In this document: positions 45,087 through 56,600 of the stretch, one piece after another
How positions within the stretch are numbered: the stretch's first letter is position 1
Layout: each line of letters opens with the position of its first letter
NCBI RefSeq assembly: GCF_900116605.1
Contig: NZ_FPBC01000019.1
Span: forward strand, 1 to 64,000
DNA: 64,000 bases
Direction: 5' to 3'
Origin: Pseudomonas marincola
Lineage (GTDB): Bacteria; Pseudomonadota; Gammaproteobacteria; Pseudomonadales; Pseudomonadaceae
Translations under genes and position numbers: made by a program
Notes under the pieces: model-generated
What the model was told of the DNA's origin: nothing
The model's input: the letters and a program-made list of their open reading frames with translations, nothing else
Databases searched by the model: none

Positions 45087-47581
45087 GTTGACAGGGTCCG
45101 CTTGCTGGCATCGACATGCACAAAGAAACGTAACCCCAGATTATCAGATGCCTGCCCGGCCGCCAGCGCGATGTCATCAAGCAACCCGGCGAGCCCATCC
45201 AGCACGGCCTCAATGCTGCTGGCACCGAACAATACGTTTTCCAGCGAGCTCAGCTTGAAGCTGCTCAATTGCCGCTCAAGCGTAACCAGAGCGCCGTCGT
45301 CGCTGTAATCAAAACGCTCGCCCAGATAGTCGAGCGAACGCAACAGATTGCGCAGCTGGAAGATCACGGCATGCGGGTTTTGCTCATCAAGCAACAGCAG
45401 ATCCAGCACCGGGATCAGTTGGGCGAATGCCAGATAACGGGTGCGATAAGTAATGCTGCTGTTGCCCAATTCCAACAGCCACTCCAGCGCCGACTGATCC
45501 TGCGCGGCAGCATGACGTAAAAAGCCGCTGATGCTCTCCGCCATGAACTGCAGCCGCTCAATAGCACGACCAATTATCAAGAATCGCCAGCCGTCATCGC
45601 GGGTCATGTCGTCCAGGGCGAAACCAGACAAGGCCGCGAGTGACATCAGCAGACCTTCAAGGAAATCCAGTGATTCACCGACATCACCGTTGGGTTTTTG
45701 CAGCTCCTGCGCTTCACGTTGCAGCTCAAGCAGCGCCTGCCAGTTGGCTTGCGATAACTTGCCGCGCACGCTGCCTGCGGTCCAGATCAGGCGTTGCAGA
45801 TTGGCCTGCAGGCTCGCCGGCCAATCCGCGCCCAGCAACGCCTCAAACAAGCGCTGCTCAAGGCTTACGAGGTCATCATCTTCTGCCGGCAGCAGCCCCA
45901 GCCGCTCACCCAAACACAGCGCCGCGTCCAGCGCCTGCGGAGCGTCATCATCAACGTAACGCCCAAGCATGATGCGCAGCAGCCGCGCGGAGTCCTCACA
46001 GCGCGCGCTGTATCGGCCAAACCAGTACAAATTCTCGACCACACGCGATGGCAGGAACGGGTCACTGCGCACCAGATCAGCCGTGCCGACCGGGCGCACG
46101 CCCTGCCAGGGTTCGTTACCGGCGACGCGGGCACCCAGCACCCAAGTATCTTTACTGGTGCCGCCACGTTGCATCGACACCACTTCGGCATCGGCATCGG
46201 CCGCCACCCGCGTCAAACCACCGGGCATTATGCGATAGCCATCGGCGCTGGCGACCGCAAATACGCGCATGCCGATCGGGCGTGCCTGCAAGTTGGCCGT
46301 TTCCTCTTCCCACACCGGAGCCTGCGAGAGCTGCGCCAGTTCGTGCGCGACATACACGTAAGGTCGGGCTTTGAGGCGCGCCATCAGTTCAGCGCGCTTG
46401 GTTGCGTCCAGTTCGCCGGGCAATACCGGGGTAAATTTTTGCGAGGGGAAACACGAGCGCAGCACCAGCGATGGCATCTTCTCCAGTGCTTCTTCGAGAA
46501 CCGGCGGCTCACCGCACCACCAGCTGGCAATGGACGGTAACAGCAGCGGCTCACCTAGCAATTTCTCGCTGATGGCTGGCAAGAATCCGGGCAGCCCCGG
46601 CGACTCCAGCACGCCACTGCCCAGCGCATTAGCCACCAACACCCGGCCCTGACGCACCGCTTCAAGCAAACCGGGCACACCCAGCTCGGAATCTGTACGC
46701 AGCTCCAGCGGGTCGCAAAAATCATCATCAAGTCGCCGCAACACAGCGTGTACCCGACGCAGGCCGGCTAGGGTTTTCAGATAAACCGTCGCCTCGCGCA
46801 CCGTGAGGTCACTGCCCTCAACCAGTGGATAACCCAGTTGGCGGGCCAGATACACATGCTCGAAGTAGCTTTCGTTAAACCGCCCAGGCGTCAGTAACAC
46901 CACCAGCGGCGTCTCGTCCTGCGCAGGCGCCTCGCGAGCCAGCGTGTCTTGCAGGTTACGAAAGAAGCTGGCGAGATACTGCACATGCAAATCGCGATAG
47001 AGATCAGGCCACGCCTTGGAGATGATTTGCCGGTTCTCCAGCGCATAACCCGCGCCAGATGGGGCCTGTGTACGGTCTGCGGTAACCCACCAACGACCGT
47101 CAGGAGCGCGCGCTAAATCGACCGCGTAGAAGTGCAGAAAGGTGCCGCCCGGTGGTTTGATGCCCTGACAGGCCCACAAGTAATTGTTGTGACCGAAGAT
47201 CAATTCGGCCGGCAACAAGCCTTCGGCTATCAGCTCTTGCGGGCCATAGATATCGGCCAATACCTGATTCAGCAAGGTGGCGCGCTGGGCGACACCGGCG
47301 GCGATCTGTTGCCACTCATTAGCCGGGATCAGATTGGGCAGCAGGTCCAACTCCCAAGGGCGATCAGCGCCTTCGGGGTCGGCGTAAACGTTGTAAGTAA
47401 CGCCGTTTTCCTGAATCTGCCGGCTGACCAACGCCTGGCGCTGCTGAATCTGCGCGGGCGTGCTGCGCTGCAACTGCTGATACAGCCGCTGCCAATGCTC
47501 GCGCACCCGCCCTTTGCTATCCAGCAGTTCGTGGTATGTGCCCGCACTTCGCGGGTAATCAGCTAGCAGGTCAGCCATCAA
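45083..47581 (-). CDS. Fusion of circularly permuted ATP-grasp and alpha-E domains
   Basis: 832 residues. Residues about 75-480 are a CP_ATP-grasp domain (GVTYNVYADPEGADRPWELDLLP split over the start; VVLLTPGRFNESYFEHVYLARQLG; GGLTRVA). Residues about 500-825 are the helical alpha-E domain, starting RVVENLYWFGRYSARCED. In many bacteria these are two genes (DUF404/407 and DUF403). Believed to work with transglutaminase-like proteins in an uncharacterised peptide-ligase/processing system. Middle gene of three. Confidence 0.9.
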   Translation of the reverse strand: MMADLLADYPRSAGTYHELLDSKGRVREHWQRLYQQLQRSTPAQIQQRQALVSRQIQENGVTYNVYADPEGADRPWELDLLPNLIPANEWQQIAAGVAQRATLLNQVLADIYGPQELIAEGLLPAELIFGHNNYLWACQGIKPPGGTFLHFYAVDLARAPDGRWWVTADRTQAPSGAGYALENRQIISKAWPDLYRDLHVQYLASFFRNLQDTLAREAPAQDETPLVVLLTPGRFNESYFEHVYLARQLGYPLVEGSDLTVREATVYLKTLAGLRRVHAVLRRLDDDFCDPLELRTDSELGVPGLLEAVRQGRVLVANALGSGVLESPGLPGFLPAISEKLLGEPLLLPSIASWWCGEPPVLEEALEKMPSLVLRSCFPSQKFTPVLPGELDATKRAELMARLKARPYVYVAHELAQLSQAPVWEEETANLQARPIGMRVFAVASADGYRIMPGGLTRVAADADAEVVSMQRGGTSKDTWVLGARVAGNEPWQGVRPVGTADLVRSDPFLPSRVVENLYWFGRYSARCEDSARLLRIMLGRYVDDDAPQALDAALCLGERLGLLPAEDDDLVSLEQRLFEALLGADWPASLQANLQRLIWTAGSVRGKLSQANWQALLELQREAQELQKPNGDVGESLDFLEGLLMSLAALSGFALDDMTRDDGWRFLIIGRAIERLQFMAESISGFLRHAAAQDQSALEWLLELGNSSITYRTRYLAFAQLIPVLDLLLLDEQNPHAVIFQLRNLLRSLDYLGERFDYSDDGALVTLERQLSSFKLSSLENVLFGASSIEAVLDGLAGLLDDIALAAGQASDNLGLRFFVHVDASKRTLST

Positions 47582-47629
47582 GGTCTCGGCAGCAAGTCAA
47601 TCAGCGCTCACCAACACTAAGTTAAATGT

Positions 47630-50600
47630 TCAACTTCGGCGCAGGTCGAGGGTCATTGGCAATTCATTATTAGGGACTTCAGGTTGTACAAAACGCTTGC
47701 CGGGACTATGGCCGATGCGGAAGAAACGCGCCAGCCTGCGGCTCTCGGCCTCATAAGCGTTGATTGGCAAGGTCTCATAATTGCGCCCTCCGGGATGCGC
47801 CACATGGTATTGGCAACCGCCCAGCGAGCGATTCATCCACGTATCGATCAAGTCAAACACCAACGGCGCGTGAACGCCAATGGTCGGTTGCAAGCAGTTC
47901 GACGGCTGCCATGCGCGGTAACGCACACCGCCGACAAACTCACCAACTTTGCCAGTAGGCCGCATCGGCACTGCGCGGCCGTTGCAGGTCAGCACAAAGC
48001 GATCCGGCAGCATGCCCGAGACCTTGACCTGCATGCGCTCCAGCGATGAGTCGACATAGCGCACCGCACCACCGGCTGCGCCCTCCTCACCCAACACATG
48101 CCACGGTTCAAGCGCCTGCCGCAGTTCCAGTTCGATGCCCTTGACGTTGAAGTCGCCCGCGCGCGGGAACCGAAACTCCAGATGCGCCGCGAACCATTCC
48201 GGGCGCATGCGATAGCCAAAGCAGCTCAGCTCCTGCAGGACATCGGCAAAGTCCTGCTCGACATAATGCGCCAGCAGGAATCGGTCATGCAGCTCGGTGC
48301 CCCAGCGCACCAGCTTGGCCGGGGTGTAGGGTTCTTTCCAGAAGCGCGCCAGCAATGCGCGAATCAACAGCTGTTGGGCCAGGCTCATTTGTGCATGCGG
48401 CGGCATCTCGAATCCGCGCAGCTCAACCAGCCCCAAGCGCCCAGTCGCCGAGTCCGGCGAGTACAGTTTGTCGATGCAAAACTCGGCGCGATGGGTATTA
48501 CCGGCCACATCCACCAGCAAGTTGCGCAGCAAACGATCAACCAGCCACGGCGGGCAATCGCGACCTGGCTCGGGCATTTGCGCGAAGGCTATTTCCAACT
48601 CGTACAAGGCATCGTTTCGCGCCTCGTCTACCCGCGGCGCCTGCGACGTCGGGCCAATAAACAAGCCCGAAAACAGGTACGACAGCGACGGATGATTGTG
48701 CCAGTAACTGATCAGGCTGCGCAGCACATCCGGACGCCGCAGGAAGGGCGAGTCGGCCGGTGTCGCACCGCCCAGAACAATATGGTTACCGCCACCCGTG
48801 CCGGTGTGACGGCCGTCGATCATGAATTTCTCGCTGCTCAGCCGGCACTGACGCGCCGCCTCATAAAGAAACTCGGTGCGTTCGACCAATTCATCCCAGC
48901 TCGACGCCGGATGAATATTGACTTCAATAACGCCCGGATCAGGCGTTATGCGGAAAAACTGCAAACGCGGATCGTGTGGCGGCTCGTAGCCTTCCAGCAA
49001 TACCGGGCAATCCAGCGCTTCGGCCGTCGCTTCAATGGCGCTGACCAGTTGCAGGTAATCTTCCAGCTTGCTCAGCGGCGGCATGAACACATACAAGCGG
49101 CCATCACGCGGCTCAACGCACAGCGCGGTGCGCACGATGTTACTCGCCGATTTGCCGCGCACCGGGCGCTCGCTGGTAGAGTTCTGATTGCCCTGCCAGA
49201 CGCCACGCAACTGCGCGCGCAAGGTGGCGGCGTTTGGTAAAGGCGCAAATTTTTGCGACGGGTCTTCAGGGTTTATGTACGGATAATCCTGTTTACGCAC
49301 CCAGGGCTGCGACTCAAGCGGCAGGCGATAGCCCAAAGGCGAATCCCCAGGCACCAGCCGGCAATGCTCGCCGCGCAGGAACCAACTGCCGGTCTGCCAA
49401 CCCACGCCACTGTCCAGTCGCGCCAACGGCAATACATAGCCGACAACCTTATCGAGGCCCTGCTCGAATACTTTGCGCAGCCGCTCGCGCGCCAGCGGGT
49501 CTGACAGCTTCGGGTCCTGCGGGGTGACGTTGTCGGGCAACGAGCCTTCTTTCCACAGGTAATACAGCCAGTCTTCATAAGCTGCAAAAGCGTGCTCGCC
49601 GGTAATGCCCAAACGCTCGGCCAGTGACGCAACGAACGCGGCAGCTTGCGCCGCGTCTGCGCCGTAGTCGGTTTGTTCATCGGCATAAAGCGCCGGGTTG
49701 TGCCAGATCGGCTGATGGTCGCGACGCCAGTAACAGTTGAGTGACCAGCGCGGCAATTGCTCACCGGGATACCATTTGCCCTGACCAAAATGCACCAAAG
49801 ACTGCGGCGCGTAATGCTCACGTAGCAGCGTGAACAGATCACTGGCCAGGCGGCGTTTATTCGGCCCCAATGCGGCGACGTTCCACTCATCGTCATCCGG
49901 ATAATCCAGCGCCACAAAGGTCGGCTCGCCGCCCATGGTCAGGCGTACATCCGCACTTAACAGGTCTGCATCCACCTGTTTGCCCACTGCATTGATCGCG
50001 TTCCATTGTTGCTCGGAATAAGGCTTGGTAACGCGTGGCGCCTCCCAGATACGCTCGACATGCATTTCATGCACAAGCTCACTGTCGCATTCATCCACGC
50101 CGCCGGTAATCGGCGCAGCGGAGGATGGTTCCGGGCTGCAGGCCAATGGGATATGCCCCTCACCGGCAAACAAACCGCTGGTTGCATCCAGCCCAACCCA
50201 ACCGGCGCCTGGCAGATAAACCTCGCACCAGGCGTGCAAATCGGTGAAATCAACTTCGGTGCCGGAAGGCCCATCAAGCGCTTTGACGTCTGCGCTGAGC
50301 TGGATCAGATACCCCGAAACAAACCGTGCAGCTAACCCGAGGTGGCGCAGCAGCTGCACCAGCAGCCAAGCGGAGTCGCGACACGAGCCCGAGCCGTTGC
50401 TCAGCGTCTCATCCGGGCTCTGCACGCCCGGCTCCATGCGGATCAGGTAGGCAATATCCGCCGCCACCCGCTGATTGATCGCCACCAGAAAATCGATGCT
50501 GGGGGTGGGCGTCAGCTCTATCGCTTGCAAGTACTTGGCAAAGCGCTCGGTGGCCGGCAGTTTGACCCGATACGGTGCAAGCTCGCGCTGCTCGCTGTCA

Positions 50601-50920
50601 GTGTAATCGAACGGGATTTTCTCGGCGTAAGGCTCAAGGAAAAAGTCGAATGGGTTGAACACCGCCATCTCGGCGACCAGATCAACCTCCACCTTCAACT
50701 CGGTGGTCTTCTCGGGAAACACCACACGGGCGAGATAATTGCCCTGTGGATCTTGCTGCCAGTTGATGAAATGCTCACCCGGCTCTACGTTCAAAGAATA
50801 TGACAGCACACGGGTACGGCTGTGAGCCGCCGGGCGCAGGCGAATAATCTGCGGCCCAAGATTCACCGCACGGTCGTAGCGGTAATGAGTAACGTGGTGC
50901 AGCGCAATATGAATCGACAC
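47630..50920 (-). CDS. Large transglutaminase / DUF2126 protein
   Basis: 1096 residues from a GTG with GGGAGG eight bases upstream; 14 more in-frame codons upstream look non-coding. The transglutaminase N domain (1-100) is followed by a core with Cys180 (GSGSCRDSAWLL), His229 (DLHAWCEVY) and Asp245 (GLDATSG). A long DUF2126 region (about 300-1096) has GGNHIVLGGA and FRITPDPGVIEVNIHP, glutamate-cysteine-ligase-like in look. First gene of the three-gene cluster. Confidence 0.9.
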   Translation of the reverse strand: MSIHIALHHVTHYRYDRAVNLGPQIIRLRPAAHSRTRVLSYSLNVEPGEHFINWQQDPQGNYLARVVFPEKTTELKVEVDLVAEMAVFNPFDFFLEPYAEKIPFDYTDSEQRELAPYRVKLPATERFAKYLQAIELTPTPSIDFLVAINQRVAADIAYLIRMEPGVQSPDETLSNGSGSCRDSAWLLVQLLRHLGLAARFVSGYLIQLSADVKALDGPSGTEVDFTDLHAWCEVYLPGAGWVGLDATSGLFAGEGHIPLACSPEPSSAAPITGGVDECDSELVHEMHVERIWEAPRVTKPYSEQQWNAINAVGKQVDADLLSADVRLTMGGEPTFVALDYPDDDEWNVAALGPNKRRLASDLFTLLREHYAPQSLVHFGQGKWYPGEQLPRWSLNCYWRRDHQPIWHNPALYADEQTDYGADAAQAAAFVASLAERLGITGEHAFAAYEDWLYYLWKEGSLPDNVTPQDPKLSDPLARERLRKVFEQGLDKVVGYVLPLARLDSGVGWQTGSWFLRGEHCRLVPGDSPLGYRLPLESQPWVRKQDYPYINPEDPSQKFAPLPNAATLRAQLRGVWQGNQNSTSERPVRGKSASNIVRTALCVEPRDGRLYVFMPPLSKLEDYLQLVSAIEATAEALDCPVLLEGYEPPHDPRLQFFRITPDPGVIEVNIHPASSWDELVERTEFLYEAARQCRLSSEKFMIDGRHTGTGGGNHIVLGGATPADSPFLRRPDVLRSLISYWHNHPSLSYLFSGLFIGPTSQAPRVDEARNDALYELEIAFAQMPEPGRDCPPWLVDRLLRNLLVDVAGNTHRAEFCIDKLYSPDSATGRLGLVELRGFEMPPHAQMSLAQQLLIRALLARFWKEPYTPAKLVRWGTELHDRFLLAHYVEQDFADVLQELSCFGYRMRPEWFAAHLEFRFPRAGDFNVKGIELELRQALEPWHVLGEEGAAGGAVRYVDSSLERMQVKVSGMLPDRFVLTCNGRAVPMRPTGKVGEFVGGVRYRAWQPSNCLQPTIGVHAPLVFDLIDTWMNRSLGGCQYHVAHPGGRNYETLPINAYEAESRRLARFFRIGHSPGKRFVQPEVPNNELPMTLDLRRS

Positions 50921-51212
50921 AGCATGCCTCCCGCGAGCCTTGACGATAACCGGACAGCGCAAGAGTTATGCCAGCCGCGTCGCAGCGCGAGATGGCATGC
51001 GGGCAGCAACGCGAAAGGCACCAAAACAGCGCACAAACCGGAAGGAACTTCGGGGCACGCACAAAAGCGGCCCCTGGATAGCAATCAGCGCAGGCCAAAC
51101 TCCCTGGCCCTGCGTTCGCATGTTGTAACCGGCCTCAACTGCTTTACGCCAGCAACTTACCTACTGTGGCGTGCATCCGGTAACATCAGCAGACCGAAAT
51201 AAGAGACGCCGC

Positions 51213-51389
51213 ATGTATATTTATCGCTTGGTTCTGATTCTGGTGGTGGGAATCTACCTGTTTTCCCCTGCCATCATGGACTGGTGGATCGACCCCAATG
51301 GCGCCTGGTATCGGCCTTACTTGCTGTGGCTGATCCTGATTGTTGTGACCTTTATTCTGCAGAGTCAGCGTGATGCCGATGAGCTTTAG
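51213..51389 (+). CDS. cbrX: CbrX small membrane protein
   Basis: 58 residues from MYIYRLVLILVVG, with AAGAGA upstream. Two membrane helices (about 5-22 and 33-50) flank WWIDPNGAWYRPYL. Its 3' end overlaps the cbrA start by 11 bp. In P. putida a small ORF at this position, cbrX, is co-transcribed and translationally coupled to cbrA; position, size and overlap agree. Probably modulates CbrA synthesis or assembly (inference). Confidence 0.82.
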   Translation: MYIYRLVLILVVGIYLFSPAIMDWWIDPNGAWYRPYLLWLILIVVTFILQSQRDADEL

Positions 51390-54327
51390 CATTAGCCAGC
51401 TGGTTCTGATCAGCGCCGCCTATCTCCTGACCCTGTTCGGTGTCGCGTGGGTCAGCGAACGCGGCGTAATCCCGCGCTGGATCATTCGCCACCCGATGAC
51501 CTACATCCTCTCGCTCGGCGTGTATGCCAGCGCGTGGGCGTTTTACGGCACCGTCGGCTTGGCCTATCAATACGGCTACGGCTTTCTGGCCAGCTACCTC
51601 GGCGTCTCCGGCGCATTCTTGCTGGCGCCCGTGCTGCTCTACCCGATATTGAAGATAACCCGCACCTATCAGTTGTCGTCACTGGCTGACCTGTTTGCCT
51701 TCCGTTTTCGCAGCACCTGGGCCGGCGCGCTCACAACCCTGTTCATGCTGATCGGGGTACTGCCGCTGCTGGCGTTACAGATTCAGGCAGTGGCCGACTC
51801 GATCGGCATTCTCACCCGTGAGGCCATGCAAGCCAGGGTAGCGGTGGGATATTGCGCCTTGATGATACTGTTCAGCATTCTGTTTGGCGCCCGCCACATT
51901 GCCACTCGCGAGAAACACGAAGGCCTGGTTTTCGCCATTGCCTTCGAGTCGGTGGTGAAGCTGGTTGCCTTGGGCGCAATCGGTCTCTACGCGCTGTACA
52001 GCGTATTCAATGGCCCGGGCGATCTTGAACACTGGCTGGTGCAGAATCAGGTCGCGCTGAACAGCCTGCACACACCGCTGCAGGAAGGCCCATGGCGAAC
52101 CCTGCTGTTGGTGTTCTTTGCCTCGGCGATTGTCATGCCGCACATGTACCACATGACCTTCACCGAAAACCTCAACCCACGCGCAATGATCAGCGCAAGT
52201 TGGGGCGTACCGCTGTTTCTGCTGCTGATGAGCCTGCCGATACCGCTGATTCTCTGGGCGGGCCTGAAAACGGGGGTAAACATCAGCCCGGAATACTTCA
52301 CCCTCGGTTTGGGCCTGGCGGTAAACAGCGAAGCACTGGCGATGATCGCCTTCGTTGGCGGCCTGTCCGCATCAAGCGGCCTGATTATTGTGACCACACT
52401 GGCGCTCTCGGGCATGGTGCTCAATCACGTGGTCCTGCCGATGTATCAGCCGCCGGCTGAGGGCAATATCTACCGTTGGTTGAAGTGGACACGCCGCGCC
52501 CTGATCTGCGCCATCATTCTCGCGGCTTATGGCTTCTATGCCTTGCTCAAGTCTGAGCAGGATCTGGCAAGCCTGGGCATTGTTGCCTTTGTTGCCACTT
52601 TGCAATTTCTGCCGGGCGTGCTCTCTGTGCTGTATTGGCCAACAGCCAACCGACGCGGCTTCATTGCCGGTTTACTCGCCGGCATCGTGGTCTGGTCGCT
52701 GGGCATGCTGCTGCCGTTGCTGGGCAACTACGACGGCGTATTCGTCCCGGTTCTGAACATCATCTACATTCTCGATGACGACAGCTGGCACCTTGCAGCC
52801 ATTGCGTCGCTGGCTGCAAACGTTCTGGTATTCACTCTGGTGTCGGTGTTCACCGATGCCAGTGAAGAGGAAAAAAGCGCCGCAGAAGCCTGTGCCGTCG
52901 ATAACGTCCGGCGCCCGCAACGTCGCGAGCTGGTCGCCCTGTCGCCACAAGAATTCGCCGCACAACTGGCCAAGCCATTGGGCGCAAAAACCGCACAGCG
53001 CGAGGTTGAACAAGCGCTGCGCGACTTGCATCTGCCGTTTGACGAAGGTCGCCCTTATGCCCTGCGTCGCCTGCGCGACCGCATTGAAGCCAACCTTTCC
53101 GGCCTGATGGGCCCAAGCGTGGCGCAGGATATTGTCGAGACGTTTCTGGCGTACAAGTCTGAGAGCGAAGGCTATGTCACCGAAGACATTCACTTCATTG
53201 AAAGCCGTCTTGAGGATTATCACTCGCGCCTGACCGGGCTTGCGGCCGAGCTTGACGCCCTGCGCCGTTATCACCGGCAAACCTTGCAGGAGCTGCCAAT
53301 GGGCGTTTGCTCACTGGCCAAGGATCAGGAAATCCTCATGTGGAACAAAGCCATGGAGGAACTCACCGAGATCCCAGCTCAACGTGTAGTTGGCTCACGC
53401 CTGACCACGCTGGGCGAGCCGTGGCGCAGCCTGCTCGACAGCTTTATCGAGATGCCGGATCAGCACTTACACAAACAACGCCTGACCACCGACGGCCAGA
53501 GTCGCTGGCTGAACCTGCACAAAGCGGCGATTGACGAGCCTCTGGCGCCGGGTAACAGCGGCCTGGTGTTACTGGTTGAAGACCTCACCGAAACCCAGCA
53601 CCTCGAAGACAAGCTGATTCACTCCGAGCGCCTTGCCAGCATTGGCCGGCTGGCGGCCGGCGTGGCCCATGAGATTGGCAACCCGATCACCGGTATAGCC
53701 TGCCTGGCGCAAAATCTACGTGAAGAACGCGAAGACGACGGCGAGCTGACCGAGATCAGTCAGCAGATTCTCGAACAGACCAAGCGGGTAACGCGCATCG
53801 TTCACTCGCTGATGAGTTTCGCCCACTCCGGCAGCCATCAGCAGGCCGACGAGCCGGTGTGCCTTGCGCAGGTGGCGCAGGATGCAATCGGCCTGTTGTC
53901 ACTCAACCGCGAAAGCATCGAGGTCCGCTTCTTCAATCTCTGCGACCCGGACCATTGGGCAGATGGCGACCCGCAACGTCTGGCTCAGGTGCTGATCAAT
54001 CTGTTGTCTAACGCACGCGATGCATCGCCCGGCGGATCATCAATCCGGGTCAAGACCGAAGCGGGCGAGCACACCGTTGATCTGATTGTCGAAGATGAAG
54101 GCAGTGGCATTCCCAAGGCTATAATCGACCGACTTTTCGAGCCTTTTTTCACCACAAAGGATCCAGGAAAAGGCACCGGACTCGGCCTTGCTCTGGTCTA
54201 TTCCATCGTGGAAGAGCATTATGGACAAATAACAATCGACAGCCCGGTGGACACCGCCACTCAGCGAGGCACCCGAATCAGGGTGACACTGCCACGGCAT
54301 GTCGAAGCGACGTCAATAGCGACTTGA
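51379..54327 (+). CDS. cbrA: CbrA sensor histidine kinase with SLC5-type transporter domain
   Basis: 982 residues from MSFSISQLVLIS; two closer upstream starts (GTG, ATG) exist, but the family begins here. The N-terminal sodium:solute-symporter domain of about 13 helices (1-500) is followed by a linker, a PAS domain (about 625-740), a HisKA domain with phospho-acceptor near His764 (GVAHEIGNP) and a HATPase (about 860-975, GKGTGLGLAL). Controls carbon/nitrogen balance with CbrB; the transporter part takes up histidine in P. putida. 174 bp precede cbrB. Confidence 0.96.
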   Translation: MSFSISQLVLISAAYLLTLFGVAWVSERGVIPRWIIRHPMTYILSLGVYASAWAFYGTVGLAYQYGYGFLASYLGVSGAFLLAPVLLYPILKITRTYQLSSLADLFAFRFRSTWAGALTTLFMLIGVLPLLALQIQAVADSIGILTREAMQARVAVGYCALMILFSILFGARHIATREKHEGLVFAIAFESVVKLVALGAIGLYALYSVFNGPGDLEHWLVQNQVALNSLHTPLQEGPWRTLLLVFFASAIVMPHMYHMTFTENLNPRAMISASWGVPLFLLLMSLPIPLILWAGLKTGVNISPEYFTLGLGLAVNSEALAMIAFVGGLSASSGLIIVTTLALSGMVLNHVVLPMYQPPAEGNIYRWLKWTRRALICAIILAAYGFYALLKSEQDLASLGIVAFVATLQFLPGVLSVLYWPTANRRGFIAGLLAGIVVWSLGMLLPLLGNYDGVFVPVLNIIYILDDDSWHLAAIASLAANVLVFTLVSVFTDASEEEKSAAEACAVDNVRRPQRRELVALSPQEFAAQLAKPLGAKTAQREVEQALRDLHLPFDEGRPYALRRLRDRIEANLSGLMGPSVAQDIVETFLAYKSESEGYVTEDIHFIESRLEDYHSRLTGLAAELDALRRYHRQTLQELPMGVCSLAKDQEILMWNKAMEELTEIPAQRVVGSRLTTLGEPWRSLLDSFIEMPDQHLHKQRLTTDGQSRWLNLHKAAIDEPLAPGNSGLVLLVEDLTETQHLEDKLIHSERLASIGRLAAGVAHEIGNPITGIACLAQNLREEREDDGELTEISQQILEQTKRVTRIVHSLMSFAHSGSHQQADEPVCLAQVAQDAIGLLSLNRESIEVRFFNLCDPDHWADGDPQRLAQVLINLLSNARDASPGGSSIRVKTEAGEHTVDLIVEDEGSGIPKAIIDRLFEPFFTTKDPGKGTGLGLALVYSIVEEHYGQITIDSPVDTATQRGTRIRVTLPRHVEATSIAT

Positions 54328-54501
54328 ACCAGCGACACGAGCCTCGAAGCAAAATGCCTCATGCCAGCGTCAAGCCTGCTGAACTTAAACACACCAACAG
54401 CCATTGCCTGGCCATTCGGGCAATCGCGGTGCGTCTTCAGCAGCACAAGACCCGACCATGCGGTAATTGCATAAGCTCTAGAACGTCGAGAGACTGAATT
54501 G

Positions 54502-55926
<1,425 letters not shown>

Positions 55927-55980
55927 CGCGTGTGCGCCCAGCGGCGTGAGGTTGTTACCCCACGCCAGAGCAGGTAACAG

Positions 55981-56017
55981 AAGCCGGGACTTACGGTAAC
56001 GTAACCCCGGCTTTTTC
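55981..56017 (+). terminator. cbrB terminator
   Basis: Stem AGCCGGG / CCCGGCT enclosing a smaller TTACG/CGTAA hairpin, followed by TTTTTC, 55 bp after the stop. Separates cbrB from crcZ. Confidence 0.85.
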
Positions 56018-56075
56018 ATGCCCGAAGAAAACACCAAAATCACTAAGCGATTGATTTTAAAGCACTTTTAAAAGT

Positions 56076-56090
56076 TGGCACGGCATCTGC
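56076..56090 (+). promoter_or_regulatory. Sigma-54 promoter of crcZ
   Basis: TGGCACGGCATCTGC has the -24 GG and -12 GC exactly 12 bp apart, as in TGGCACGNNNNTTGC. It lies 11 bp upstream of the expected CrcZ 5' end and is activated by CbrB in known Pseudomonas. Confidence 0.92.
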
Positions 56091-56100
56091 TTTCTTTAGG

Positions 56101-56475
56101 GCACAACAACAATAACAAGCAGCAAAAAAAATAATAAAAATAAGACGTATCGACTCCATAACAACAAAAACAACAAGCCGGAGGCGCAGCTAACTGATTC
56201 TTTTGGAGAGGACATGTTTTTGGGATTGACCCCACAACCGGACTGAGAACAATAAAACTGCTTATAAGCAGCGCCCGAACTGGTTGGATCACTGGATGAT
56301 CATTGCAATGTCAGCGTCCAAACAAATCCGTTTGCTATTAATCCTCTCATTGAGAGGTTTTCCACAGGTCGCAGACCTGATGGAACGGGTAAATTTACAA
56401 AAACAACAAGCCCGCAATAATAACAATAAAGAATGTAACTACTTGAAGGGGAGCTTAGGCTCCCCTTGTAGTTTG
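56101..56475 (+). ncRNA. crcZ: CrcZ, Hfq/Crc-sequestering small RNA
   Basis: About 375 nt, starting GCACAACAACAATAACAAGC, the CrcZ 5' end as I recall it. At least five CA-rich AAnAAnAA motifs are visible (about 56103-56116, 56159-56176, 56248-56257, 56397-56410, 56415-56429). Ends in the hairpin AAGGGGAGC/GCTCCCCTT (56446-56467). Position between cbrB and pcnB is diagnostic. When CbrAB is active the RNA titrates Hfq-Crc and relieves catabolite repression. Length is slightly less than the roughly 400 nt of P. aeruginosa. Nothing else is visible in 55927-56600. Confidence 0.93.
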
Positions 56476-56600
56476 TGCTCGGTAATTCCCCGCCTGATTT
56501 CTTTCCGTCCTACACGATTGCCCCACTCAATGCTAGAATCCGCGCCATCCTTGCGGTCATCATTGAAACTGGCCGGCCATTTCGTCAAACAGTGCACCCC

